Part shown: piece by piece, positions 31,149 to 37,732 of the stretch
Position numbering within the stretch: position 1 is the stretch's first letter
How the letters are laid out: the number at the start of each line of letters is the position of its first letter
Assembly: GCA_910587095.1 (NCBI GenBank)
Contig: CAJUMJ010000061.1
Location: 1 to 40,257, forward strand
Reading direction: 5' to 3'
From: an uncultured Lachnospiraceae bacterium
Lineage (GTDB): Bacteria; Bacillota; Clostridia; Lachnospirales; Lachnospiraceae
Length of the DNA stretch: 40,257 nt
Position numbers and translations under genes: made by a program
Notes under the pieces: generated by a model
Told to the model about the DNA's origin: nothing
Seen by the model: only the letters and a program-made list of their open reading frames with translations
Database searches by the model: none

Positions 31149-31868
31149 CTATTTAAAAATGATAATACCACTTTTTATCATTGTTCCTGCTGGTATATCC
31201 TTTAATAAAAATAAATATACGCCATAGCCACCACCACCAGTTCCTGCTCTTGTATATTTAAAACTAATCTTTGTTAAACTCATGCCACTTTCAGGATCTG
31301 CCCAACTGTCTGTTCCTCCAACTACATTTGTATATTTCTCCATATTTGGTAATTTTATATTGATTGAACTTTCATTTTTAGAAGTTTGGGCTACCCCTAT
31401 ATTATCATTTTCTTTGTCATCAGCATAACCACATTTCAAGCAATATGCATATGGTGTGTTTTCTGCAAATAAATACTCAGCATCGCCGCCAGTACTAAAT
31501 GCTTCTGGATCACCGTCACCCAATTTTTTTGGTACTGCATCGGCACCTTCATTTTCATCAATAATATAAATATTACCATCTTCATCTTTATAAATTCTAA
31601 AATGATTAATCCTACGATGCATTTCTTCAACAACATTATGTACAGCAGAAATGGAAGACGCTATATCATCTCTATCATTATAGAGATCACTTGTTATTCC
31701 ATTAATATTACCAAGTTTCTGCTCGGCAGTTTTCCCATCGTCAAATTCTACATCTCTAGCCTTTGTCCACCATGAGATTAGTTGCCAAAGTTTTGAATCC
31801 TTATCAATTAATCTTCTAAATTTTCTTCCAGTTACAATTTTTTCGTTAATCCCTATGTTAATATCCAT
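31149..31868 (-). CDS. Phage tail fibre-like / receptor-binding protein
   Basis: A 239-residue protein. Residues about 40-60 hold the phrase FDDGKTAEQKLGNINGITSDL, which I know from tail or baseplate appendage proteins of Clostridia phages. A helical stretch follows (about 60-90), then a Gly/Asp-rich region, and the C-terminal half looks like a beta-rich tip (TGGGGYGVYLFLLKDIPAGT). No enzyme motif is visible. The gene is leftward, the last of four adhesion-type or small phage genes before the tRNA, and is followed by a terminator. Low GC sets it apart from the genes left of the tRNA. It is probably part of a prophage or of a tailocin-like remnant. Confidence 0.6.
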   Translation of the reverse strand: MDINIGINEKIVTGRKFRRLIDKDSKLWQLISWWTKARDVEFDDGKTAEQKLGNINGITSDLYNDRDDIASSISAVHNVVEEMHRRINHFRIYKDEDGNIYIIDENEGADAVPKKLGDGDPEAFSTGGDAEYLFAENTPYAYCLKCGYADDKENDNIGVAQTSKNESSINIKLPNMEKYTNVVGGTDSWADPESGMSLTKISFKYTRAGTGGGGYGVYLFLLKDIPAGTMIKSGIIIFK

Positions 31869-31905
31869 ATATTTAAAAAATTCCTCCTAATTTGTGTTTA
31901 TGATC

Positions 31906-32247
31906 TTATATCCAGAACATACCTTCCTCGATAGGCAGCTCGTCCGATAATTCTTTCAACGTCTCATCTGTTATTTCATGAGAAATAAAAGGTTGCTTTT
32001 TTTGCGGTTTATTGAGTAAATGATTCTGCAAATTATAAATTCTGTTTTCAATTGCATTAAAAAAATCAGCAAAGTATCCACAAATACCTTCTTGCTGATC
32101 TATAAACCGACTTGCTCTTGTATACTGTCCCTGAGCTATTAATTGATTGTATGTATTCATAATTTCTAGTTGATCAAGATTAATATCTTGGAAAAATATC
32201 ATCGGATCTATACCGTCCGGATAATGAGATAGTGTATTACATAGCAT
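31906..32247 (-). CDS. Small phage-type protein, paralogue of the next gene
   Basis: A 113-residue soluble protein with no known domain. It shares a core with the protein of 32254-32580: both read I(M/I)N..N.L..QG.Y..ASR(F/I)(I/M)D, then I......DA/NAI, then IYN.Q. They are clearly tandem duplicates. The product ends in an acidic, helix-forming tail (EELPIEEGMFWI), much as the neighbour ends in CLEDDVWLGV, so both end in Trp-containing acidic tips. It lies in the leftward phage cluster. Its function is unknown; a tail-assembly chaperone or an appendage-associated role is a guess. Confidence 0.5.
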   Translation of the reverse strand: MLCNTLSHYPDGIDPMIFFQDINLDQLEIMNTYNQLIAQGQYTRASRFIDQQEGICGYFADFFNAIENRIYNLQNHLLNKPQKKQPFISHEITDETLKELSDELPIEEGMFWI

Positions 32248-32253
32248 AAGTTA

Positions 32254-32580
32254 TCACACTCCTAGCCACACGTCGTCTTCAAGGCAATATTCTGGTTCTT
32301 CGTCTTCAAAAAATATCACCTGTTGTTGTGCTTTTGCGTATTTCTGTGTATTGTATATTTCTTCCTCCCAAGTTCTGAATGTTATAGCATCAACTATATA
32401 TTGAAACATGATGTCTTTGTTGTTATCCATAATTCTTGATGCTTGATTATATAATCCTTGTTGTCGAAGAGTATTTACTTGATTTATAATGCCAGCTACA
32501 GTGTCATCTATATTCTTGAAATGATGGAGTGTAATAAGTTTCTGAGGAAAACTGCTAAATTCAGTTTCATATTGTGACAT
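32254..32580 (-). CDS. Small phage-type protein, paralogue of the previous gene
   Basis: A 108-residue protein, mostly helical, starting MSQYETEFSSFPQKL. Its core (INQVNTLRQQGLYNQASRIMD, then DAITFRTWEEEIYNTQ) aligns with the downstream gene by eye. The two genes are 6 bp apart on the minus strand. GGAGGAAA lies upstream of the ATG. No function is assigned. The pair sits between the DUF6273-like gene and the tail-fibre-like gene, so structural or assembly work in a phage particle is likely. Confidence 0.5.
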   Translation of the reverse strand: MSQYETEFSSFPQKLITLHHFKNIDDTVAGIINQVNTLRQQGLYNQASRIMDNNKDIMFQYIVDAITFRTWEEEIYNTQKYAKAQQQVIFFEDEEPEYCLEDDVWLGV

Positions 32581-32630
32581 TGGTTGTATTTCCTCCTATT
32601 ACTAGATTTGAATGAATTTAAATTTAATTC

Positions 32631-33191
32631 TTATAAACACCAACCAACTGAAAGACAAGTATTATAACCTGCACCATGATAGGAAATAGAACCATTTATT
32701 CCGACACTATTCCAATAGCCTGATCTTTCTAAAGCAGGTGATCGCAATAGCCATTCTAATGGTTTCCCATTTGTAGCTACTTTTATTCTGTTATTTTCAT
32801 TTTTATAATATTCGTATATTGTACCTTCATTTTTATAATAGTAGCCATCAATTGCTACATTACTAACCAATATATCATTTCCTAACCCCACTTCTATACA
32901 AGAAAGAAGAAAACAATAATCTTCTGTATCGAATTGAGAATATGCATGCGATAATCCAGAACTAGTATATCGATGGGTCACTTGATAACATTTTTTATTG
33001 ACTGGTTTAACAATATTTTTCATGGCTACAGGTAAAGAATTATTAAAAATATTATTTATCCAATTTACTTTTCTTTTACATTCTTTCCAACTAAATCTAA
33101 CACTTGATAATTCATGTTCATAATATATACTATAAAATTTGTCATCTATATCGCCATTGAAAACTGAATAGGGTTTACACGTATCAAACAT
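32631..33191 (-). CDS. Phage appendage-type protein with DUF6273-like C-terminus
   Basis: A 186-residue protein. The last 60 residues (EWLLRSPALERSGYWNSVGI, then Gly-rich turns and GWCL) resemble the WLRSP-type domain (DUF6273-like) found at the C-termini of Clostridia surface and phage proteins, where it probably forms a beta-rich binding tip. The N-terminal half (SVFNGDIDDKFYSIYYEHEL) shows no known motif. The ribosome binding site is not obvious. It is first in the leftward cluster, so it would be co-transcribed with the paralogue pair and tail-fibre-like gene. A receptor-binding role is inferred. Confidence 0.5.
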   Translation of the reverse strand: MFDTCKPYSVFNGDIDDKFYSIYYEHELSSVRFSWKECKRKVNWINNIFNNSLPVAMKNIVKPVNKKCYQVTHRYTSSGLSHAYSQFDTEDYCFLLSCIEVGLGNDILVSNVAIDGYYYKNEGTIYEYYKNENNRIKVATNGKPLEWLLRSPALERSGYWNSVGINGSISYHGAGYNTCLSVGWCL

Positions 33192-33253
33192 TTCGCTATA
33201 ATAAGATTGTAACGGTAAATACTAGCATATACAATCAAAAAGGCGGTGAAAGG

Positions 33254-33436
33254 ATGGTACAAGAAATGACTGAAAAAGAACTTATCACAGTGACTATTGA
33301 TAGATATACAGATTTACAGCAAATCAAAAGGGCAAATGGTGGTCATGAAAATGAAATGCTTGACTACTTAATTAAGGTTACGACCGCTAAATTATCATCT
33401 ATGGGCGTGAATGTTGAAGATTTAACATTGAAATAG
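33254..33436 (+). CDS. Small protein of unknown function (60 aa)
   Basis: A 60-residue soluble, charged protein, MVQEMTEKELITVTIDRYTD, then a helical stretch to VNVEDLTLK. AAGGCGG and AAAGG lie upstream of the ATG. It diverges from the leftward phage genes, with 62 bp between the two starts, and precedes another tiny gene. I do not recognise it. Its size and position fit an accessory phage or plasmid gene. Confidence 0.45.
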   Translation: MVQEMTEKELITVTIDRYTDLQQIKRANGGHENEMLDYLIKVTTAKLSSMGVNVEDLTLK

Positions 33437-33455
33437 TATTAAAGGTAAAAAACTA

Positions 33456-33584
33456 ATGACTAAAAAAGAATTGTTGCAAAATTCACTTGATGAGTTTATG
33501 CGTGTACAAAAATATTTGCAGTTAATACCTGACAAAGATTCGGATATCTATAAAGAAATTAAACAACGATATAATGAATTATAG
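33456..33584 (+). CDS. Tiny protein of unknown function (42 aa)
   Basis: The frame runs from ATG 33456 to TAG 33584. The product, starting MTKKELLQNSLDEFMRVQKY, is helical and charged. AAAGG lies 10 nt upstream of the ATG. It follows the 60-residue gene by 19 bp in the same direction and is followed by a terminator at 33681, so both are probably one transcript. No family is recognised. Confidence 0.4.
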   Translation: MTKKELLQNSLDEFMRVQKYLQLIPDKDSDIYKEIKQRYNEL

Positions 33585-33680
33585 TTTATTTTAAATTCTA
33601 TATCAGGTTTTGATATATCTATATTAACAGATATTGACAAAATCAAAGAGTAAAGGCAAACAATCTAAAAAGGTTAAACA

Positions 33681-33730
33681 AAAAGAGTGTAGATCCTATT
33701 GAGTTTTCAAAAAGGTTACACTCTTTTTTA
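33681..33730. terminator. Bidirectional terminator
   Basis: AAAAGAGTGTA (33681-33691) pairs with TACACTCTTTT (33717-33727), with T-runs on both strands. It can end the rightward small-gene transcript and the leftward HTH gene's transcript. Confidence 0.7.
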
Positions 33731-33769
33731 TTGTTCTAAGCGAACACGGTACATTGAAAAGTCAATACT

Positions 33770-33994
33770 TTATTCTGGTTTATGGTTTGCTTGACTGTCT
33801 GGTATATGCTCCATTATATCACCAGGCTGACAATGTAACTCATTACATATTTTGTCTATTACTTCCAGACTTACATATTCATGCTTTGATAGTTTGGCAA
33901 TGGTAGCAGACGATATATTTATACGTTGTCTTAATTCTTCTTTGCCAATTTCACGGCGATTAAGCAAATCTAATAATCTATAATATTTGATCAT
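33770..33994 (-). CDS. Small XRE-type HTH regulator (YozG-like)
   Basis: A 74-residue Cro/C1-type DNA-binding protein. The helix-turn-helix is RINISSATIAKLSKHEYVSL (about 24-43), and the ending ICNELHCQPGDIMEHIPDS is typical of the short YozG-like group. The start is placed at ATG 33994 with AAAGGA 9 nt upstream. An in-frame ATG at 34039 gives a longer, less likely N-terminus. It is divergent from the 53-residue gene at 34172. The repeated TAAAGATA boxes between them are probable operators, so it likely represses that promoter and perhaps itself. Confidence 0.8.
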   Translation of the reverse strand: MIKYYRLLDLLNRREIGKEELRQRINISSATIAKLSKHEYVSLEVIDKICNELHCQPGDIMEHIPDSQANHKPE

Positions 33995-34082
33995 TATGTC
34001 ATGTCCTTTATTATTTGATAATTGATTATAGCATATCATAAAATAAAAGTAAATAAATCTTTAAAAATATGAAGAAAAAGCA

Positions 34083-34134
34083 TTGACAAGTAAAGATAAA
34101 TTTGGCACAATATCTTTAGAAAGTTAAAGATAAA
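34083..34134 (+). promoter_or_regulatory. Promoter with TAAAGATA operator boxes
   Basis: TTGACA (34083-34088), 17-bp spacer, CACAAT (34106-34111). TAAAGATA occurs at 34091-34098 and 34125-34132, and inverted (TATCTTTA) at 34111-34118. The first and the inverted box flank the -10 region symmetrically (12-bp gap). The likely binder is the divergent HTH protein. Confidence 0.55.
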
Positions 34135-34171
34135 GTAAATAAAAATAAAGAAATCAGGAGGTAAAAACAAT

Positions 34172-34333
34172 ATGGCAAAATACATAGTAACAAGAGAAGC
34201 AACCATTTATATAGTGGTCAATGCGGAAAATGAAGCCGATGCAATAGAAAAAGCATTTGAAGAGCATGGACTTGATGAGTACGAAATTGATGCGGCAGAC
34301 GATGACGCAAAAGTTGAAGAGTATGTATATTAA
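34172..34333 (+). CDS. Small acidic protein, 53 aa
   Basis: ATG 34172 with a perfect AGGAGG 9 nt upstream, ending at TAA 34333. The product starts MAKYIVTREATIYIVVNAEN, followed by a strongly acidic C-terminus (DEYEIDAADDDAKVEEYVY). The beta-strand plus EADAIEKAFEE pattern recalls the small DpnD/PcfM-like proteins of plasmids and phages, but this is a weak match. It is expressed from the operator-bearing promoter at 34083, so it is probably an early, repressed function of the element. Confidence 0.6.
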   Translation: MAKYIVTREATIYIVVNAENEADAIEKAFEEHGLDEYEIDAADDDAKVEEYVY

Positions 34334-34345
34334 AATTTATTTCCA

Positions 34346-34608
34346 AGCCGTCTAACAAACGGCTCCATGGTACCAACAAGCAAGCCTTCCCGTGGCGGTG
34401 TCGTAAGTAGGAGCGATCCGAAACTAATTGCTAATACTGGTAAAGACACCAATTACAATCACCACATAGAACGGATATACACAACAAAATAGCTGAGAAA
34501 GTCGCCAAACCTTCCCAGCTATTGGAATATAGAAGCGAAAACTTCCATACTCAACCTTGAACAAGTCGAGTATATCCGATTCAGGAAAGCATTTCAAGAG
34601 TTTTCGCT
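34346..34608. ncRNA. Candidate structured non-coding RNA, possible pseudoknot
   Basis: This gene-free stretch (34334-34761) is full of complementary arms: AGCCGT/ACGGCT (34346-34364), GGTGTC/GACACC (34397-34402, 34445-34450), CGGATATAC/GTATATCCG (34472-34480, 34570-34578), ATAGCTG/CAGCTAT (34489-34495, 34516-34522) and AGCGAAAACT/AGTTTTCGCT (34534-34543, 34599-34608). The third and fifth pairs cross, which would make a pseudoknot. It follows the 53-residue gene in the same transcript direction. I cannot match it to a known RNA family, and its strand is not certain. Confidence 0.4.
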
Positions 34609-34727
34609 CACTAATTCCAAAAAAAATTTAGTAAAGTTTTGAGATTGAACCTTGACAACTGAAGAAGTGGGTATAATAGAGTGTAGCAAGATTCAATTCC
34701 CTTTTGCTTTCTATTCTAATGGTTTTA

Positions 34728-34736
34728 TGGTATAAT
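34728..34736 (+). promoter_or_regulatory. Extended -10 promoter of the DUF4258/YgiT pair
   Basis: TG-G-TATAAT (34728-34736) is an extended -10 box 26 bp before the toxin-like gene's GTG start. No good -35 lies 17 bp upstream. A second possible promoter, TTGACA with TATAAT near 34655-34680, has only 14-bp spacing. Confidence 0.5.
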
Positions 34737-34761
34737 CTTACTATAGAAAGTAGGTGAAAGT

Positions 34762-35079
34762 GTGTCTTTACAAATTAGCGAATTAAGAGAACTATGTACA
34801 GACGATACTATTATAATGACTGCGCATGTAATAAAACGTTGCAAAGAAAGAAATATTGATTCAGATAGTATAATCAATGTTATTATGCATGGTGAAATTA
34901 TAAAGCAGTATGAAGATGATAAACCATTCCCTAGTTGTTTGCTATTAGGAATGTCAATAAATGATAGATATTTACATGTTGTTGTTGCAAGTGATAATAT
35001 CAATTTGCATATAGTAACGGCATATTATCCGAATGTTGACGAGTGGGAGCCAGATTTTAAAACCAGAAAGGGGCGTTGA
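34762..35079 (+). CDS. DUF4258 protein, probable toxin of a TA pair
   Basis: A 105-residue protein with the DUF4258 pattern: TAHVIKRCKERNID (about 20-33), the conserved PSCLLLGMS, LHVVVASD and a C-terminal AYYPNVDEWEPDFKTRK. These are RelE/BrnT-like small proteins, often the toxin partner of a YgiT-type zinc-finger antitoxin. The start is GTG 34762 after GTAGGTGAA. The partner begins 3 nt after its stop. The molecular target is unknown, but the fold suggests an RNase-like or ribosome-linked action. Confidence 0.8.
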   Translation: MSLQISELRELCTDDTIIMTAHVIKRCKERNIDSDSIINVIMHGEIIKQYEDDKPFPSCLLLGMSINDRYLHVVVASDNINLHIVTAYYPNVDEWEPDFKTRKGR

Positions 35080-35081
35080 AT

Positions 35082-35312
35082 ATGAATTGTTTTACTTGTG
35101 GCAGTAATCATATGATTGAGGCAACAACAATCTATGTTGAAAAATTGGAGAATGGTATTCTGATTGTAAAAAATGTGCCTTGCAAAAAATGTTCACAATG
35201 TGGTGAAGAATTTTTTGCAATGGCAATTATGAAGGAGATTGAAAAGTTAAGCAAACAGGCAGAAAAGATTATCAGCGAAGTTATGATCATTGATTATAAC
35301 AAGGCAGCGTAA
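35082..35312 (+). CDS. YgiT-type zinc finger protein, probable antitoxin
   Basis: A 76-residue protein with two CxxC pairs, CFTCG (about 3-7) and CKKCSQCGEEF (about 38-48), forming the YgiT/MqsA-like zinc domain. The C-terminal helix EIEKLSKQAEKIIS carries no full HTH. AAAGGGG lies 8 nt before ATG 35082. The gene follows the DUF4258 toxin by 2 nt, so the order is toxin first, antitoxin second. A small HTH gene follows 19 nt later and may supply operator binding. Confidence 0.8.
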   Translation: MNCFTCGSNHMIEATTIYVEKLENGILIVKNVPCKKCSQCGEEFFAMAIMKEIEKLSKQAEKIISEVMIIDYNKAA

Positions 35313-35331
35313 CGGTATAAAAGGTGATTAC

Positions 35332-35544
35332 ATGGCGATTAAAACGAATCAGGAACTTGCACAGGCAGTGAATGAAGCTATAAAGGAATCTGGAATTAAG
35401 AAAACGGCTCTTGCCGAAAAGATAGGATTGTCAAGACAAGGTTTAGACAACTTATTAAAAAAGCAATCATTTTCTATTGACGATGCCAACAAAATATTGA
35501 ATGTTATTCACTTGTCTATAACGGCAGAAATGCAACAAAAATAA
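35332..35544 (+). CDS. Small XRE-family HTH protein
   Basis: A 70-residue DNA-binding protein: KTALAEKIGLSRQGLDNLLK (about 22-41) is the helix-turn-helix, followed by the end of the domain. AAAGGTG precedes ATG 35332. It lies 19 nt after the YgiT-type gene and may be the third gene of that operon, acting as its repressor. The longer frame from 35290 overlaps the upstream gene and is unlikely. A predicted convergent small RNA (35617-35699, minus strand) ends about 70 bp downstream of its stop. Confidence 0.8.
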   Translation: MAIKTNQELAQAVNEAIKESGIKKTALAEKIGLSRQGLDNLLKKQSFSIDDANKILNVIHLSITAEMQQK

Positions 35545-35616
35545 ATGCAAAAATGCAATAAAAAGCTCAACACTCTTCTCTTGACATGATATACTATAAT
35601 CAAGTTAAGGGAAGTA

Positions 35617-35699
35617 AGAGAAATCAAAAGAGAGATTGAGCACCGTCCAAAGTTTTCAATCTCTCTAACCACAAGATAAGTTTTCACTTACCATTGATA
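35617..35699 (-). ncRNA. Predicted small RNA, unit 1 of 3
   Basis: Minus-strand transcript of about 80 nt from the promoter at 35706-35733. It ends in a terminator: AGAGAGATTGA (35666-35656) pairs with TCAATCTCTCT (35639-35629), followed on the minus strand by TTTGATTT. The 16-nt loop, read on the plus strand, is CACCGTCC..AAAG, resembling the loops of units 2 and 3. On the plus strand no T-run follows the hairpin, which supports leftward termination. It converges on the HTH gene 35332-35544. Confidence 0.5.
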
Positions 35700-35705
35700 C
35701 ATTCT

Positions 35706-35733
35706 ATTATATCCATTTCTTTGGAAAAGTCAA
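35706..35733 (-). promoter_or_regulatory. Promoter of small RNA unit 1
   Basis: Minus strand: TTGACT (35733-35728), 16-bp spacer, perfect TATAAT (35711-35706). The box ACATTGAAAA (35756-35765, plus-strand reading) lies 23 bp behind the -35, as in units 2 and 3. Confidence 0.6.
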
Positions 35734-35739
35734 TGAAAA

Positions 35740-36060
35740 ATCCCAAAACTCATGTACATTGAAAAACCTCTCATAAAGCGGATACAAGCAACGTGTGAAC
35801 GGTTAACATGCATCGGAGCAAGCCTGATTGGCTCCATTATCAAAAACAGGCTGGGCAATGCTGTCCCGTGTGGAGAGTATAAGATACACCACTTTAGAAT
35901 CAGCAAATAGGACGAAATAACAATTTTAGATAAAAACCTTTAGAGAGTGTCAAGAACCTGTGGCAGTTTTTCGTTATTAAAAGTGATCCATCGGTAGACG
36001 GGAAACCAGTCCGGCGGGAGTTCATGACTCTGGATCACATTTATTCACGCTTTGAAAAGT
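35740..36060. other. Gene-free stretch with local hairpins
   Basis: No coding frame is convincing here. Possible pairs include GCCTG/CAGGC around 35825-35855 and a three-helix element at 35983-36038, where GTGATCC (35983-35989) pairs with GGATCAC (36032-36038) and encloses GAC/GTC and GAGT/ACTC hairpins. It precedes the HigBA promoter. It could be a structured RNA or leader, but I match it to no known riboswitch or ribozyme. Confidence 0.3.
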
Positions 36061-36092
36061 CTCTTTTGTGGGCATGGATAAGTAATAAAAGA

Positions 36093-36121
36093 TTGATTTT
36101 TGATAACTCATGTGTTATCAT
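36093..36121 (+). promoter_or_regulatory. Autoregulated promoter of the HigBA-like pair
   Basis: TTGATT (36093-36098), 17-bp spacer, TATCAT (36116-36121). The palindrome GATAAC-TCATGT-GTTATC (36102-36119) covers the spacer and most of the -10, a good position for antitoxin repression. This promoter lies inside a longer open frame, which shows the true gene start is 36144. Confidence 0.7.
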
Positions 36122-36143
36122 ACAATCAAGAAAGGGAAATAAT

Positions 36144-36503
36144 ATGTATACAGTAGAATTTTATGAGGATAAAAACGGCGTGTCTGAAGTACGTGATTAT
36201 TTTATGAAATTAACAAAAGAAGCGGAGACAGATAAAAACGCACGAATAAATAAAAATAAGATATTTTCTTATGTTAGAGCATTGGAAGAATACGGCACAA
36301 GAATAGGAAGTCCAATAGTAAAGCACATAGATGGTAATTTGTGGGAATTAAGACCATTAAGCAATCGTATATTTTTCTTTTACTGGAAAGATAACAAGTT
36401 TGTTTTGATACATTATTATATAAAGAAATCACAAAAAGCACCGAAAAAAGAAATCAAAAAAGCAATGAGTAACATTAAGGATTGGTTAGAAAGGAATGGT
36501 TGA
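36144..36503 (+). CDS. RelE/HigB-type toxin (phage Gp49-like)
   Basis: A 119-residue basic protein of the HigB/Gp49 group. Family landmarks are VEFYEDKNGVSEVRDYF at the N-terminus, the core LEEYGTRIGSPIVKHIDGNLWELRP, FFFYWKDNKFVLIHYYIKKSQKAP, and a Lys-rich end. HigB toxins cut mRNA on ribosomes. Start ATG 36144 has AAAGGGA upstream. It precedes and nearly overlaps its antitoxin (toxin-first order typical of hig). The operator-bearing promoter at 36093 indicates autoregulation. Confidence 0.88.
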   Translation: MYTVEFYEDKNGVSEVRDYFMKLTKEAETDKNARINKNKIFSYVRALEEYGTRIGSPIVKHIDGNLWELRPLSNRIFFFYWKDNKFVLIHYYIKKSQKAPKKEIKKAMSNIKDWLERNG

Positions 36504-36504
36504 C

Positions 36505-36789
36505 ATGAATAATTATAAAACCTTTGATGAAATGTTTAATGATGATAAAATTGTATCTTCAGAAGAAAGGGAACAGATTAATTTTCAAGTTTCCTTAATC
36601 GGCAAAATGATTGAAGCAAGGGAAAAGAAAGGACTTTCACAGCGTGATCTTGCGGAATTAAGCGGAGTAAAACAACCTGCTATTGCAAGATTAGAAAGTA
36701 TGAAATCAACGCCACAGATTGACACATTATTAAAAATACTTGCTCCGTTGGGATATACGCTTTCAATTACACCGATTGAGAATAAGTAG
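36505..36789 (+). CDS. HigA-type antitoxin with XRE domain
   Basis: A 94-residue antitoxin. The HTH GLSQRDLAELSGVKQPAIAR (about 47-66) is in the C-terminal half, and the N-terminal part (YKTFDEMFNDDKIV) would wrap the toxin. ATG 36505 is preferred over 36496 because AAAGGA lies 9 nt before it. The toxin stop lies at 36501-36503, so the genes are coupled. The transcript ends at the terminator 36809-36836. Confidence 0.88.
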   Translation: MNNYKTFDEMFNDDKIVSSEEREQINFQVSLIGKMIEAREKKGLSQRDLAELSGVKQPAIARLESMKSTPQIDTLLKILAPLGYTLSITPIENK

Positions 36790-36808
36790 TAAATAAGATA
36801 TGAATAGT

Positions 36809-36836
36809 AAAAAGGATTGGTTTTCCAGTCCTTTTT
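36809..36836 (+). terminator. Terminator of TA pair 1 (twin of 37605-37631)
   Basis: AAAAAGGATTGG (36809-36820), TTTT loop, CCAGTCCTTTTT (36825-36836), then GTTTTT. It is almost identical to the terminator after the second TA pair. Confidence 0.85.
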
Positions 36837-36871
36837 GTTTTTGGTGTTATTGTTTGTTTAGATTTTATAGA

Positions 36872-36900
36872 TTGACAAAACAACAAATTTGATGTATTCT
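36872..36900 (+). promoter_or_regulatory. Promoter of TA pair 2
   Basis: TTGACA (36872-36877), 17-bp spacer, TATTCT (36895-36900). Transcription would start some 20 bp before the toxin's GTG. Confidence 0.75.
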
Positions 36901-36926
36901 AATATGAGAAGGGAACAAAAGAAAAA

Positions 36927-37256
36927 GTGAAACGAACATTTATAGAAGTACCTGTATTTACTAGAAAGTGGAAAGAGTTAGGATTGACAGACAAAAATTT
37001 AAGGGATTTACAGAATATATTATTAGAAAATCCTAAAACTGGGGATTCTATTCAAGGAACTGGCGGTTTAAGAAAGATTCGTATATCACTAGATCAACAT
37101 GGAAAGCGTGGAGGCGGTAGAGTTATATATGCAGATATTGAGCTGAAAGAAACTATTTATTTTATAAATGTATCGAATAAAAATGAAAAAGATGATCTAA
37201 CGGAAGAAGAGAAGAAAGCATTTAAAGCAGTTGTTAAAATATTAAAGGAGGGATAA
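36927..37256 (+). CDS. RelE/HigB2-type toxin
   Basis: A 109-residue protein of the RelE superfamily, HigB2 branch: TFIEVPVFTRKWKELGL, NPKTGDSIQGTGGLRKIRIS, GKRGGGRVIYADIELKETIYFINVSNK and a C-terminal EEKKAFKAVVKILKEG. These toxins inhibit translation by mRNA cleavage. The start is GTG 36927; the ribosome binding site is weak (GAAGGGA is about 14 nt away), so low expression is likely. The XRE antitoxin follows 4 nt after the stop. Confidence 0.85.
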   Translation: MKRTFIEVPVFTRKWKELGLTDKNLRDLQNILLENPKTGDSIQGTGGLRKIRISLDQHGKRGGGRVIYADIELKETIYFINVSNKNEKDDLTEEEKKAFKAVVKILKEG

Positions 37257-37260
37257 AGAT

Positions 37261-37587
37261 ATGAGTAAATTTTTTGATGATACAATGCAAGGATTATTGC
37301 AAGCTATTGAGATTGAAAAAGGGAATATTCCTCTTACAGAACATAACGAAATGCCAGCACCGACTTTTTATGTGTCTAGTAATGATAAAGAATTAGTTGA
37401 TAAATTAATTGAAATACGCAAACAAGAGAATATTTCTCAATCAGAACTTGCAAAAATGACAGGAAACACACAACAAGCTATTTCAAGATTGGAAAAAAAG
37501 AATCATAGTCCATCATTACAGACATTTTGCAATATACTTGATGCTTTGGGGTATGGACTTTCGATTGAAAGGAAAACTACTATATAA
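37261..37587 (+). CDS. XRE-family antitoxin of TA pair 2
   Basis: A 108-residue antitoxin. The N-terminus MSKFFDDTMQGLLQAIEIEKG is the toxin-binding part typical of this family, and the HTH NISQSELAKMTGNTQQAISR lies at about 60-79, ending LDALGYGLSIERK. AAAGGAGGG precedes the ATG. It is paired with the toxin 4 nt upstream and closed by the terminator at 37605. Confidence 0.88.
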   Translation: MSKFFDDTMQGLLQAIEIEKGNIPLTEHNEMPAPTFYVSSNDKELVDKLIEIRKQENISQSELAKMTGNTQQAISRLEKKNHSPSLQTFCNILDALGYGLSIERKTTI

Positions 37588-37604
37588 AATTTTTAAAAGA
37601 TATT

Positions 37605-37631
37605 AAAAGGATTGGTTTTTCCAGTCCTTTT
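37605..37631 (+). terminator. Terminator of TA pair 2
   Basis: AAAAGGATTGG (37605-37615), TTTTT loop, CCAGTCCTTTT (37621-37631), then TGTTTT. It is a near copy of the terminator at 36809. Confidence 0.85.
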
Positions 37632-37680
37632 TGTTTTGGAAAGAATATAAAATAATATTTAAAAAGAACATAAAACACAC

Positions 37681-37708
37681 TTGACATGTACGTGTTATGT
37701 GCTATAAT
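37681..37708 (+). promoter_or_regulatory. Promoter and operator of the first RHH gene
   Basis: TTGACA (37681-37686), 16-bp spacer, TATAAT (37703-37708). ACATGTACGTGT (37684-37695) is a 12-bp near-palindrome overlapping the -35, a likely binding site for the ribbon-helix-helix product. Confidence 0.7.
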
Positions 37709-37732
37709 AGTAAGTGTAAAGGAGATAAAGCA

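Noticed and set aside
32631..32760. The C-terminus of the DUF6273-like protein as a variable target of a diversity-generating retroelement.
   Set aside because: No reverse transcriptase, accessory gene or template repeat is visible in the window, and the WLRSP-type domain occurs widely without such systems.
35983..36038. Hammerhead ribozyme suggested by the GAAA and GTC pieces.
   Set aside because: The required CUGAUGA core segment and matching stem order are missing.
36024..36143. A longer HigB-type toxin starting at 36024.
   Set aside because: The extension contains the promoter and operator of the pair (36093-36121), so it is not coding.
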